Source: Ruminococcaceae bacterium UBA7135 (GTDB lineage: Bacteria > Bacillota > Clostridia > Oscillospirales > Ruminococcaceae). From it: a stretch of DNA of 9,450 nt. The stretch spans positions 1 through 9,450 of the forward strand of contig DKXD01000201.1 of NCBI GenBank assembly GCA_002492075.1, written 5' to 3'. Of this stretch, positions 1 to 7,068 are shown piece after piece. The first letter of the stretch is position 1, and each line of letters starts with the position of its first letter. Under the pieces are notes generated by a model. The model was not told the origin of the DNA, did not search any database, and saw nothing but the letters and a program-made list of their open reading frames with translations. The translations under genes were made by a program, and so were the position numbers.

Positions 1-78
1 TTTTTTAAAATAACACCGCCGCCGGCAACGTATCAAGAGTGAGTTATAAGATAAATCTGTGCAGCGCTAAACTATAAT

Positions 79-1395
79 TTATTTTATCTTTCTGAACGCC
101 GCCGTAAAGAACCCGTCTCCGCCGTCTTTATTGGGGAAGAACGTCCTCATCGCGGAGCTTGGCACTCCCAAATACGGCAGCTGCTGAACTATCGGCGAAT
201 AATCATTGTGAGTCCGCGCGAAATCCTCCGCCACCTCCTCGTTCTCCGCCTTGGAGAGCGTACACGTCGAGTAAACAAGCGTTCCGCCGACCTTAACGTA
301 CCGCGACGCTATTTCAAGAATGGCTCTTTGCAGACGCGGCAGCTCGGACACGTCCTCGTCCTTATACTTCAGCTCGGGCTTACGGCGTATCGTTCCCAAG
401 CAAGAACACGGAACGTCGCACAGCACTCTGTCCGCCTGCGGAAGATCCTCGTTAAAGCTCACGGCGTTGTTTACCATCGGCTCCACTATGCGAAGACCCA
501 GCCGCTTTGCGCCCTCGTTAATAAGCTTCACACGCTGCTCGTACAGATCCGTGCTTATTACACGCCCGTTATTCCCCATAAGCTCCGCCATGGTGAACGA
601 CTTACCGCCCGGAGCGGCGCATATATCCAACACGGTCTCGTTGACTATCGGACGGAGCGTTAAGCAGCACAGCTGGCTTGACACATCCTGAATGTGGAAC
701 AGTCCGTCCTTAAACGCTTGGGAGCGTTCGATGTCGCCTGTCTTTTCGAGCTTCACGCACCCGGAAAGCCTTTGGAACACCTCCGCTTTTATTCCCTCGC
801 GTTTGAGAATACCTACCAATTCGTCCTCGGAGACCTTTAGCGTATTAACACGCGCGTAAACGGGCGGTGCGCCAATCGACGCTTCGAGTATCCGCCTTGC
901 GTTATCCGCGCCGTACTCTTTTATCCACTTTTCCGTCAATCGCTTCGGGCAGGAAAACTCCACGGAAAGGCGGTCTTCATCGCTCAATCCGTCAAAGCTC
1001 ACAGGCTTGCCTTTCCTGACAAAGCCGCGCAGAAGTCCGTTTACAAAACCCGTCGCGTAAAACATCTTCAGCTTTTTGCAGAGCTTTACGCTTTCATTAA
1101 CGGCGGCGCTTTCGGGCACGGACGGCATATACATCAGCTGATAAAGCCCCATTCGAAGTACGATCACCGCTTTTTTGTCCAGCTTTTCAAACGGCAGCCT
1201 GCTGTTTTGCTCTATAACGTAATCAAGCGTCAGGCGACGCTCCGTAACTCCGTAAAACAGCGCCGACGCAAACGCCTTGTCACGCTCCGAAAGATCTCTT
1301 TTATCAAACACATGATCGAGCAATATATTAGAATATGAGCCGCTGCTTTCCATTCTGATAAGCATTTTAGCGACGGTCATACGAGCGTCTGCCAT
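79..1395 (-). CDS. rsmB: 16S rRNA (cytosine-967-C5)-methyltransferase RsmB
   Basis: The product (438 aa) transfers a methyl group from S-adenosylmethionine to C5 of C967 of 16S rRNA. Residues about 1-130 resemble the NusB-like RNA-binding domain that precedes the catalytic domain in this family. The Rossmann methyltransferase domain shows the SAM-binding motif DICAAPGGKS (about 257-266), the motif IV segment CDVPCSC (Cys about 330) and the motif VI segment YSTCTL, whose Cys (about 378) matches the family's catalytic nucleophile. The C-terminus GGDGFFTAAFRK is the usual family ending. I chose the ATG at 1395 because GGGGTG lies six bases upstream; a GTG at 1404 is in frame but overlaps that ribosome binding site. 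It is the last complete gene of the operon, 139 bp after fmt. The 78 bp beyond its stop hold no clear terminator, so the operon may continue outside the window. Family assignment is firm; the exact target base is inferred from the family. Confidence 0.95.
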   Translation of the reverse strand: MADARMTVAKMLIRMESSGSYSNILLDHVFDKRDLSERDKAFASALFYGVTERRLTLDYVIEQNSRLPFEKLDKKAVIVLRMGLYQLMYMPSVPESAAVNESVKLCKKLKMFYATGFVNGLLRGFVRKGKPVSFDGLSDEDRLSVEFSCPKRLTEKWIKEYGADNARRILEASIGAPPVYARVNTLKVSEDELVGILKREGIKAEVFQRLSGCVKLEKTGDIERSQAFKDGLFHIQDVSSQLCCLTLRPIVNETVLDICAAPGGKSFTMAELMGNNGRVISTDLYEQRVKLINEGAKRLGLRIVEPMVNNAVSFNEDLPQADRVLCDVPCSCLGTIRRKPELKYKDEDVSELPRLQRAILEIASRYVKVGGTLVYSTCTLSKAENEEVAEDFARTHNDYSPIVQQLPYLGVPSSAMRTFFPNKDGGDGFFTAAFRKIK

Positions 1396-1428
1396 TGTGT
1401 TCACCCCGTTTTACAGTCAGTTTTTATC

Positions 1429-1525
1429 ATACTGATTTTCCATTAAAAGCAAAAACATCATCCATTCTCTCAGACGCTTCGCGGAAGAGAAAACAAATTT
1501 GTCCTCTTTTTTTGAGAATCAGTAT
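1429..1525. repeat. Spaced inverted repeat in the fmt-rsmB gap
   Basis: ATACTGATTTTC (1429-1440) and GAGAATCAGTAT (1514-1525) are complementary at 11 of 12 positions, with 73 bp between them. Inside is a smaller hairpin: TTCTCT (1465-1470) with AGAGAA (1486-1491), closed by CGC-TTC-GCG (1475-1483). A short palindrome ACAAATTTGT and a T-run follow. The transcript between fmt and rsmB could therefore fold just upstream of the rsmB ribosome binding site. No protein is supported in this gap. It may be a structured intercistronic leader, a decayed mobile repeat or chance in A+T-rich DNA. Confidence 0.45.
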
Positions 1526-1534
1526 CAGAAAACA

Positions 1535-2476
1535 TTATTCCATTTTCATACCGTTTTCGAGTTTTTTTCCGCGCAAGAACGCGTCGGCAGTCATTCGTTT
1601 GCCGCCCTCGGGACATATCTCCGTAAGCTCGACGCAATTGCCGTCGCCGCAGACTATCGCAAACGACTTGCCGTCCGCGACCGTTCCCGCGGGGAACTTA
1701 GATACAAGCCCGCTTAAACGCGAACGGAACACCTTTATCCGCTTGCCGTCCAAAAACGTATAGCAGCAAGGCTCGTCCGCCATTGCGCGTATCGTATCAT
1801 AAACGAACTTTGCGGGCTTTGAGAAATCGATATGCAGTTCTCCCTTAGTGATCATCTTCGCGTAAGTCGCGTTCTCGCAGTAGCCCTGCTCCCAAAACTG
1901 CGCCGTGCCGTTTTCAAGCTTGCACAACGTTTCGGCGATAAGTTCCGCGCCGCTTTTCGATAAGCACTCGGTAAGCTCCGTGCCCGTCATATCATCGGTT
2001 ATCTCGACCTTGCGGCGCATTATATAATCGCCCGTATCAAGACCCTCGTCCATTTTCATCGTTGTAACGCCCGTTTCGGTACAGCCGTCCTGTATTGCTC
2101 GCTGAATGGGCGCGGCGCCGCGATATTTCGGCAAGATAGACGCGTGTACGTTTATACAGCCGTATTTCGGCAGCTCCAGCACCTCCTTTGGCAATATCTG
2201 CCCATAAGCTACCACAACGATAACGTCGGGAGCTATTTTCCGCAGAACCTCAAGGCTCGTCTCCGCGTCATCACCCTTGCGCAGAGAACACGGCTGATAC
2301 ACCGTAACCCCATGCTCGACCGCCCAATCCTTGACAGGCGATGTCGTCAGCTTTTTGCCGCGATTTTTCGGCTTATCGGGCTGTGTGAACACCGCGCACA
2401 TCTCATGCCCCACCGCGCGGAGAGTTTCCGCACTGCCCACCGCAAATTCGGGCGTTCCCATAAAAACTATCCTCAT
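1535..2476 (-). CDS. fmt: Methionyl-tRNA formyltransferase
   Basis: The enzyme (313 aa, normal length) transfers a formyl group from 10-formyltetrahydrofolate to Met-tRNAfMet, allowing bacterial translation initiation. The N-terminal catalytic domain begins MRIVFMGTPEFAV and carries the tRNA-acceptor loop region QPDKPKNRGKKL (about 32-43). The active-site residues of the formyltransferase family are all visible: Asn109 and His111 in INVHASILP, followed by KYRGAAPI, and Asp147 in DEGLDTGD. The C-terminal OB-fold domain starts near residue 205. The start is set by AAGGAG six bases before the ATG. It lies 234 bp after the second deformylase gene, which is unusually wide for this operon, and that gap holds two inverted-repeat elements. 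Its substrate pathway is coupled to the two neighbouring deformylases, which undo its modification on finished chains. Confidence 0.97.
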   Translation of the reverse strand: MRIVFMGTPEFAVGSAETLRAVGHEMCAVFTQPDKPKNRGKKLTTSPVKDWAVEHGVTVYQPCSLRKGDDAETSLEVLRKIAPDVIVVVAYGQILPKEVLELPKYGCINVHASILPKYRGAAPIQRAIQDGCTETGVTTMKMDEGLDTGDYIMRRKVEITDDMTGTELTECLSKSGAELIAETLCKLENGTAQFWEQGYCENATYAKMITKGELHIDFSKPAKFVYDTIRAMADEPCCYTFLDGKRIKVFRSRLSGLVSKFPAGTVADGKSFAIVCGDGNCVELTEICPEGGKRMTADAFLRGKKLENGMKME

Positions 2477-2490
2477 TTTAACTCCTTATC

Positions 2491-2594
2491 TTATAGCAAT
2501 CCACACAATTAAAACAATATTTGTTCTTTTAAGCTCCTGCTTCACATTATAACGTTTAATTAAACAGTAGCGTTATTTTCGTGGATTGCTATTA
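2491..2594. repeat. MITE-like element or three-stem RNA leader ahead of fmt
   Basis: TAGCAATCCAC (2494-2504) and GTGGATTGCTA (2581-2591) are perfect 11-bp inverted repeats enclosing 76 bp. Both are flanked by TTA (2491-2493 and 2592-2594), which would fit a 3-bp target duplication. Inside are ATAACG/CGTTAT arms around the palindrome GTTTAATTAAAC, and a second hairpin with AACAA/TTGTT arms. As minus-strand RNA it could fold into an outer stem with two inner hairpins, ending 10 or so bases before the fmt ribosome binding site. A minus-strand TATAAT lies at 2546-2551 but has no recognisable -35 box, so a promoter here is weakly supported. There is no coding sequence. Mobile-element origin and regulatory RNA are both open. 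Confidence 0.5.
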
Positions 2595-2596
2595 TT

Positions 2597-2659
2597 TAAA
2601 ATTTGAGAACCGCTCACTTCGCTTCGCTGCGGCAAGGCTGCTCGCTTTCTCAAATTTTA
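2597..2659. repeat. 63-bp palindromic extragenic element
   Basis: Perfect 13-bp inverted repeats (TAAAATTTGAGAA at 2597-2609, TTCTCAAATTTTA at 2647-2659) enclose a 37-bp G+C-rich core that contains CTTCGCTTCGCTGCGG. The abrupt change from A+T-rich arms to a G+C-rich core with repeated TTCGC units is like bacterial interspersed palindromic repeats. It sits about 50 bp downstream of the second def gene and 2 bp from the neighbouring inverted-repeat element. It could also act as a weak terminator or processing hairpin, but the stem base is A+T-rich and no clean U-tract follows. Confidence 0.5.
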
Positions 2660-2710
2660 TGCGCCGCCACAGCGCTCCCGGGACGGAAAACAATTGTAAA
2701 CCGCACACTG

Positions 2711-3163
2711 TTAATTATCTTCGACCCACTCTATAACCTTGTCTTCATAAAGTATTCCGTTAAGGTGATCTATCTCATGGCAAAACGCCCTCGCAAGCAG
2801 TTCCCTGCCGCGATACTTTACGGGAACGCCAAAGCGGTTTTGCGCCTTTATTCTGACGTGCATCGGGCGCTTTACCACTCCGCGCTTTCCCTCAAGAGAC
2901 AAACACCCCTCGGGTTCGTACTGTCTGCCCCAGAATGCCGTGATAACGGGATTTATAAGCTCTATGCGCCCCTTGCCGACATCGATCACCACAACGCGCT
3001 TCAAAACGCCAACCTGCGGCGCGGCAAGACCTATACCGTCCGCTTTCTGCATGGTCTCGTACATATCGTCCAGCAATCTGCCAAGCTCCTTGTTGAACTC
3101 CGTAACCTCAGCGCACTTTTCGCGCAATACGGGATCGCCAAACTTCAATATCTCGCGTATCAT
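2711..3163 (-). CDS. def: Peptide deformylase, second tandem copy
   Basis: This 150-aa metallohydrolase removes the N-formyl group from nascent proteins. All three family motifs are intact: GIGLAAPQ (43-50), EGCLS (85-89, metal ligand Cys87) and HEIDHL (129-134, metal ligands His129 and His133, catalytic Glu130). Its ATG overlaps the stop of the upstream def copy as ATGA (3160-3163), and a GGGAGG ribosome binding site lies inside the end of that copy, so the two are probably translationally coupled. The proteins are alike along their whole length, about half identical by eye. They differ around motif II, where this copy reads SLEGKRGVVKRP, so a tandem duplication followed by divergence is likely. 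Nothing suggests loss of activity. Different preferences for nascent chains are possible but not shown by the sequence. Confidence 0.95.
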   Translation of the reverse strand: MIREILKFGDPVLREKCAEVTEFNKELGRLLDDMYETMQKADGIGLAAPQVGVLKRVVVIDVGKGRIELINPVITAFWGRQYEPEGCLSLEGKRGVVKRPMHVRIKAQNRFGVPVKYRGRELLARAFCHEIDHLNGILYEDKVIEWVEDN

Positions 3164-3633
3164 AGCTTTCCTCCCTGTTGAGGAAGCGTTTTCTTAACAC
3201 GATCTGTGAACAATATGCCGTCAAGATGATCTATCTCATGGCAGAACGCTCTGGCACACAATTCCGAACCTTTTATCGTGAACTCATTGCCGTGGCGGTC
3301 GAACGCTTTTACCGTCACCTTGTTCGGACGCTCGACCTCGCACCACTCGTTCGGCGCAGAAAGGCAACCCTCGTTACCGACCTGATTTCCGCTTTCCTCA
3401 ATTATTTCGGGGTTTACAAGCTCGATAGTGCCTCGTTTATCGCGAACATTCACCACCGCAACTCTGCGAAGTATCCCCACCTGCGGCGCAGCAAGCCCCA
3501 CGCCGTCCGATGCAAGAAGCGTTTCGGCAAGATCGTCCAAAAGCTCTCCCAATCTGTCGTCGAATTTAGTAACTGGTCTGCACTTCTTGCGAAGAACGTC
3601 CTCTCCGAATTTCAAAATCTCTCTCATTGCCAT
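3160..3633 (-). CDS. def: Peptide deformylase, first tandem copy
   Basis: A 157-aa peptide deformylase with complete active site: GVGLAAPQ (44-51), EGCLS (88-92, metal ligand Cys90) and HEIDHL (132-137, metal ligands His132 and His136, catalytic Glu133). The segment after motif II is SAPNEWCEVERP, unlike the tandem copy. The ATG at 3633 is preceded by AGGAG ten bases upstream; a second ATG two codons later is possible. It starts 13 bp after the priA stop, and its ribosome binding site overlaps that stop codon. This is the position def normally holds in the priA-def-fmt order, so this may be the ancestral copy, although the neighbour begins just as closely to the family consensus (MIREILKFGDPVL). 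Confidence 0.95.
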   Translation of the reverse strand: MAMREILKFGEDVLRKKCRPVTKFDDRLGELLDDLAETLLASDGVGLAAPQVGILRRVAVVNVRDKRGTIELVNPEIIEESGNQVGNEGCLSAPNEWCEVERPNKVTVKAFDRHGNEFTIKGSELCARAFCHEIDHLDGILFTDRVKKTLPQQGGKL

Positions 3634-3646
3634 ATAAGCTTATCTC

Positions 3647-6064
3647 CTAATCCATATTTCCGTTTATATCCGCGTAAAAACTTACGTTCTTAAATAAAAC
3701 GTCCGCAAATGCCTGTTTAAGCGTTTTCTCAACGACTTCCCGCAAAGACCTGCTGTTTTTGCACTTTGCCAAAAGCCGCCAGCGATAACGCCCGTTGATC
3801 TTGCCGACAACGCTTTGCGCGGGTCCCAAGATCCGCAGCGGAACACGCTCTCCAAACGGATGCGCATTCTCGGCGAGCATTGCCGCGAAGCACTTTGCCG
3901 CCGCGCAGCAGCGACCGTTGTCCGCCGCCGAAAACCCGAACGTCACCACGTCACAGAACGGCGGATAAAACTGCGCCTCGCGCAAAGCTATCTCTTCTTT
4001 ATAAAACGCGGGATAATTTTGAGCCGCCGCCATATTTATCACATAATGCTCGGGACTGAACGTCTGAATCATCGCTCTTCCCTTTTTGCCGCTTCTGCCC
4101 GCTCTGCCGACTACTTGTGTTATAAGCGAGAACGTGCGCTCGTAGGCTCTGAAATCGGCGGCGTAAAGCGAATTATCGGTTTTCAGAACGCCTACCAGAG
4201 TTACATTCGGGAAATCCAATCCCTTTGCTATCATCTGCGTTCCGACCATTATGTCGTATTCGCCGCTGCCAAACGCCGAGAAATTCTTCTCAAACGCGAA
4301 CTTCGACGACGTGGTATCAGCGTCCATTCGCAGAATACGCGCAGCGGGCAACATTTCGGACAACTCGTCCTCGATAAGCTGCGTACCCTCGCCTTTCATA
4401 TTGAAGTACTTGCCGCCGCACGCGGGGCAAACCCTATCCAATCGGCGCATATAACCGCAATAGTGACATATAACGCTGTCGTTTACCTTATGATACGTCA
4501 TCGGCATCGAGCAATTCGGACACTCCAGCGGCTTCCCGCACGTAAGGCACCGAACGCTTGTATGATAACCGCGCCTGTTCAGCAGCAAAATAGACTGCTC
4601 GCCGCGCCGAAGATTTTCTTCAAGCGCATCAATAAGCGGCATTGAGAATGTACTCATATTGCCGTTTTGACGCTCCTGCTGCATATCTATGATATATACG
4701 TCGGGAAGCACCGCGTTATTATAGCGTTCGTCTATCTCAAACAGCTTGTAGCGACCCTCGCACGCATTATAACAGCTCTCCAAAGACGGAGTGGCGCTTG
4801 CCAGAAGCAAAAGCGCATTCTGCGCGAAGCAGCGCTGCTTTGCGATATCACGGGCATGATAGCGCGGAGAGTTTTCGGACTTGTACGTACCCTCGCCCTC
4901 CTCGTCTATGACGATAAGACCGAGGTTCTCGACGGGTGCGAACACCGCGCTGCGCGTCCCGATCACGATATGCGCTCTGCCGCTGCGTATGCGGCGGTAT
5001 TCATCAGCCCGCTCGCCAAGCGACAGGGAGCTGTGCATAAGCGCGACCTCACTTCCGAAAAGCCGCCTGAACTTCCCCACCATCTGCGGCGTGAGCGATA
5101 TTTCGGGTACCAGCATTATCGCGGTCTTGCCCTGCTTTAAAGCCTCGTTTATAAGCCTGATGAACACAGAAGTCTTGCCGCTGCCCGTCACTCCACGAAG
5201 CAGCGCGCACTGCGGCGACGGTTCGTTCATCAGATCCAGAAGTCCGTCGAAAACCTTCTGCTGCTTTCCGGAAAACACTATGTCATCGGGGCTTTCGCTT
5301 GCGTCTTCGCCGTTTTCCGTGCGAAACACCGCATTTTCAAATGTTTCAAGCGCGTTTTTTTCGATAAGCCGCTTGACGACCGCTTCGGTCACGGCGCAGC
5401 CATAACACGTTTCGTGGACACTCGCAGCGCCCACTTCCTCCAAAAAATCCAACACCGATTTTTGCTTTGGCGTGAGTTTTAATTCCTCGTCAAATTCCTT
5501 GCTGACACGAACCATCCGCACGCTCTCATCGCCAACGCGTCGTTTCGCGGCGGTCTGTTCGGCAAGCGCTCCTTTTTCGACAAGTGTTTTAACCGTCGGG
5601 CGGTTTGCCTCTACAAGCGCGGAAAACGTTCCTTTATCGGCGGTTTTCAGCTGTTTTAAAAGCGATTTTTCATTTTCGTCAAGCTCGCCGTCAAAATTTT
5701 CGGCAAGCGAGTACAGCGTTTTCAGCGAATAGCCGAGTCCCGGCGGCAAAATCGTGCGAAACGCGTCAAAATACGTGCAAAATGTGTTGTCGCGTATCCA
5801 GCGGCACAGTCGCAAAAGCTCGTCGGAGAGGACGGGGCTTTCGTCTATTACGGCGTCTATCGGCTTTGTTTTTTCCAAGAGGCGCTCGGAGGTCAAGCCG
5901 AATACCAGCCCTATGCGCTTTTTATTCCCGCGCCCGAATGGCACTACTACGCGCTTTCCCTCCGAAACGCAAGCCGAAAGGCTTGCGGGTACCTCGTATG
6001 AATACAGCATATCGAACGCGTACAGCGTGTTTTCAACCGCCACCTCGGCGAACAACTGCCCCAA
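3647..6064 (-). CDS. priA: Primosomal protein N' (PriA), replication-restart helicase
   Basis: PriA recognises abandoned replication forks and directs reloading of the replicative helicase. At 805 aa it has the family's usual size. In order it shows an N-terminal fork-binding domain (about 5-105), a linker and winged-helix region (about 110-250), Walker A GVTGSGKT (291-298), motif II DEEG (387-390), ASATPSLES (motif III), eight zinc-binding cysteines in four pairs (506/509, 515/518, 533/536, 546/549), the GTQMIAKGLDFP segment (about 608-619), QVVGRAGR (motif VI, 650-657) and a C-terminal domain with LGPAQSVVGKINGRYRWR. The start is a TTG at 6064; an in-frame TGA lies three codons upstream, which rules out a longer protein. 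The odd point is motif II: family members usually read DEEH, but the fourth position here is Gly (codon GGC, 4895-4897). It begins 15 bp after gmk. Confidence 0.96.
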   Translation of the reverse strand: MGQLFAEVAVENTLYAFDMLYSYEVPASLSACVSEGKRVVVPFGRGNKKRIGLVFGLTSERLLEKTKPIDAVIDESPVLSDELLRLCRWIRDNTFCTYFDAFRTILPPGLGYSLKTLYSLAENFDGELDENEKSLLKQLKTADKGTFSALVEANRPTVKTLVEKGALAEQTAAKRRVGDESVRMVRVSKEFDEELKLTPKQKSVLDFLEEVGAASVHETCYGCAVTEAVVKRLIEKNALETFENAVFRTENGEDASESPDDIVFSGKQQKVFDGLLDLMNEPSPQCALLRGVTGSGKTSVFIRLINEALKQGKTAIMLVPEISLTPQMVGKFRRLFGSEVALMHSSLSLGERADEYRRIRSGRAHIVIGTRSAVFAPVENLGLIVIDEEGEGTYKSENSPRYHARDIAKQRCFAQNALLLLASATPSLESCYNACEGRYKLFEIDERYNNAVLPDVYIIDMQQERQNGNMSTFSMPLIDALEENLRRGEQSILLLNRRGYHTSVRCLTCGKPLECPNCSMPMTYHKVNDSVICHYCGYMRRLDRVCPACGGKYFNMKGEGTQLIEDELSEMLPAARILRMDADTTSSKFAFEKNFSAFGSGEYDIMVGTQMIAKGLDFPNVTLVGVLKTDNSLYAADFRAYERTFSLITQVVGRAGRSGKKGRAMIQTFSPEHYVINMAAAQNYPAFYKEEIALREAQFYPPFCDVVTFGFSAADNGRCCAAAKCFAAMLAENAHPFGERVPLRILGPAQSVVGKINGRYRWRLLAKCKNSRSLREVVEKTLKQAFADVLFKNVSFYADINGNMD

Positions 6065-6079
6065 GCTATCTCAACACCT

Positions 6080-6679
6080 TTACTTAAACCTTTTCAGAAG
6101 CTCATCGTTTCTTACGCGGCGAAGCCTTTCGGCTCTGAAAACCGCCAGAAGATCGTCCACCGCCTCGGAAAGGTCGTCGTTGACTATCAAATAATCGTAA
6201 TTCGCGGCGAACTCCACCTCCCGCCGAGCCTGATTTGTACGCTCGACTATCTTGTCCTCAGTCTCTGTGCCGCGATCACGCAGACGTTTTTCCAACACTT
6301 CCCAGCTTGGCGGCAGGATAAACACCAAACACGCTTTAGGAAACGCTTTTTTGATATTCATCGCACCCTCGACCTCGATTTTAAGGACAGCGTCTTTTCC
6401 CTGTTCCAACAGGTCGTTGACGCTCTTGCTCAAGGTACCGTAATAATTGCCGCAATACTCGGTATATTCAAGCACCTCTTTTTTGGCGATCTTTCGCTCG
6501 AACTCCTCACGCGTAAGGAAATGATAATGAACGCCGTTAACTTCGCCCTCGCGGGGCGCTCTTGTAGTAGCCGAGACCGCATAGCCAGCCTTATCCGTTC
6601 TCTTGAACAGCTCGTTTAAAATAGTATCCTTTCCGCACCCCGCAGGCGCGGAGACCACAAAAAGCGATCCTTTACGCAT
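6080..6679 (-). CDS. gmk: Guanylate kinase
   Basis: This cytosolic enzyme (199 aa) phosphorylates GMP to GDP with ATP, an essential step of guanine nucleotide supply. The P-loop is SAPAGCGKDT (about 10-19); Ala in the first P-loop position is also known in E. coli Gmk. The GMP-binding region SATTRAPREGEVNGVHYHF contains the expected Ser, Arg and Tyr residues, and the lid region LEKRLRDRGTETEDKI is present. I chose the ATG at 6679, nine bases after AGAAGG; a TTG two codons upstream would sit too close to that site. It follows remA by 17 bp and precedes priA by 15 bp. In many relatives rpoZ and coaBC lie downstream of gmk, but here priA follows directly. Confidence 0.96.
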   Translation of the reverse strand: MRKGSLFVVSAPAGCGKDTILNELFKRTDKAGYAVSATTRAPREGEVNGVHYHFLTREEFERKIAKKEVLEYTEYCGNYYGTLSKSVNDLLEQGKDAVLKIEVEGAMNIKKAFPKACLVFILPPSWEVLEKRLRDRGTETEDKIVERTNQARREVEFAANYDYLIVNDDLSEAVDDLLAVFRAERLRRVRNDELLKRFK

Positions 6680-6696
6680 AAACAAACACCTTCTTT

Positions 6697-6936
6697 CTAT
6701 TCGTTATCCTCGGTCTTTCCGCAAAGCGATTCGGTACGCAGCGACGACAACACCACATGACCGCTGTCGCACACGATAACAGAACGCGTTTTACGTCCGC
6801 ACGTAGCGTCTATCGCCGTTCCGTTATCCTTTGCAAGCTGAACTATTCTTTTCACGGGAGCCGCCTCAGGGCTTACCACCGCAACGATCCTGTCCGCGTT
6901 TACCACGTTCCCGAACCCGACATTCACCAGCTTCAA
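6697..6936 (-). CDS. remA: RemA-like regulator (DUF370 family)
   Basis: A 79-aa small DNA-binding protein of the RemA/DUF370 family, which in Bacillus subtilis activates biofilm matrix genes. The sequence from KLVNVGFGNVVNADRIVAVVSPEAAPVKR to the GRKTRSVI segment (47-54) follows the family closely; the B. subtilis Arg-Arg pair in that segment is Arg-Lys here. I place the start at a TTG (6936) because the family begins M-K-L and GGAGTGAGG lies just upstream. A longer reading up to 6999 would add residues foreign to the family and overlap the promoter. It is the first gene of the operon, next to gmk as in many Bacillota. Its targets in this organism are unknown. Confidence 0.9.
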   Translation of the reverse strand: MKLVNVGFGNVVNADRIVAVVSPEAAPVKRIVQLAKDNGTAIDATCGRKTRSVIVCDSGHVVLSSLRTESLCGKTEDNE

Positions 6937-6970
6937 AGACCTCACTCCATTCCGCAAACAATATATATTA

Positions 6971-6999
6971 ATTATAACATATTTGTTCCGAAAAATCAA
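6971..6999 (-). promoter_or_regulatory. Promoter of the remA-gmk-priA-def-fmt-rsmB operon
   Basis: On the minus strand TTGATT (6994-6999) and TATAAT (6971-6976) are separated by exactly 17 bases, a good sigma-A-type match. Transcription would start near 6964, giving a leader of roughly 28 bases before the remA TTG. It is back to back with the plus-strand tRNA promoter, whose -35 box is only 22 bp away, so the two polymerases would bind almost side by side. Confidence 0.8.
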
Positions 7000-7021
7000 T
7001 ACAATTTTTTTAAAAAACCCC

Positions 7022-7050
7022 TTGACAAATCCAAAATGCTGTGGTATAAT
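7022..7050 (+). promoter_or_regulatory. Perfect consensus promoter for the tRNA-Thr transcript
   Basis: TTGACA (7022-7027) and TATAAT (7045-7050) are both exact sigma-A consensus hexamers with the optimal 17-base spacer, as expected for a stable-RNA gene. The start would be near 7057, about 12 bases before the tRNA-like element. No other good plus-strand promoter is seen before the MATE gene, so that gene may also depend on this one. Confidence 0.88.
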
Positions 7051-7068
7051 ATCAATGTTGTTAAAAAC

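Noticed and set aside
2681..2703. Operator-like palindrome around ACAATTGT after def
   Set aside because: The outer CGG/CCG match is short and the inner eight-base palindrome is common by chance. There is no promoter nearby to support it.
3815..4645. 276-codon plus-strand open frame inside priA
   Set aside because: It is antisense to strongly conserved PriA helicase sequence and has Arg/His-rich, low-complexity composition with no recognisable domain. The other plus-strand frames over rsmB, fmt, def and gmk are rejected for the same reason.
6640..6655. Unusual P-loop in guanylate kinase (APAGCGKDT)
   Set aside because: Ala in place of the first Gly also occurs in E. coli Gmk, and the second GK with a following Thr is kept, so this is normal variation.
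6937..6999. N-terminal extension of RemA up to 6999
   Set aside because: It would overlap the promoter and add residues foreign to the DUF370 family. The TTG at 6936 gives the canonical M-K-L start behind a GGAGTGAGG site.
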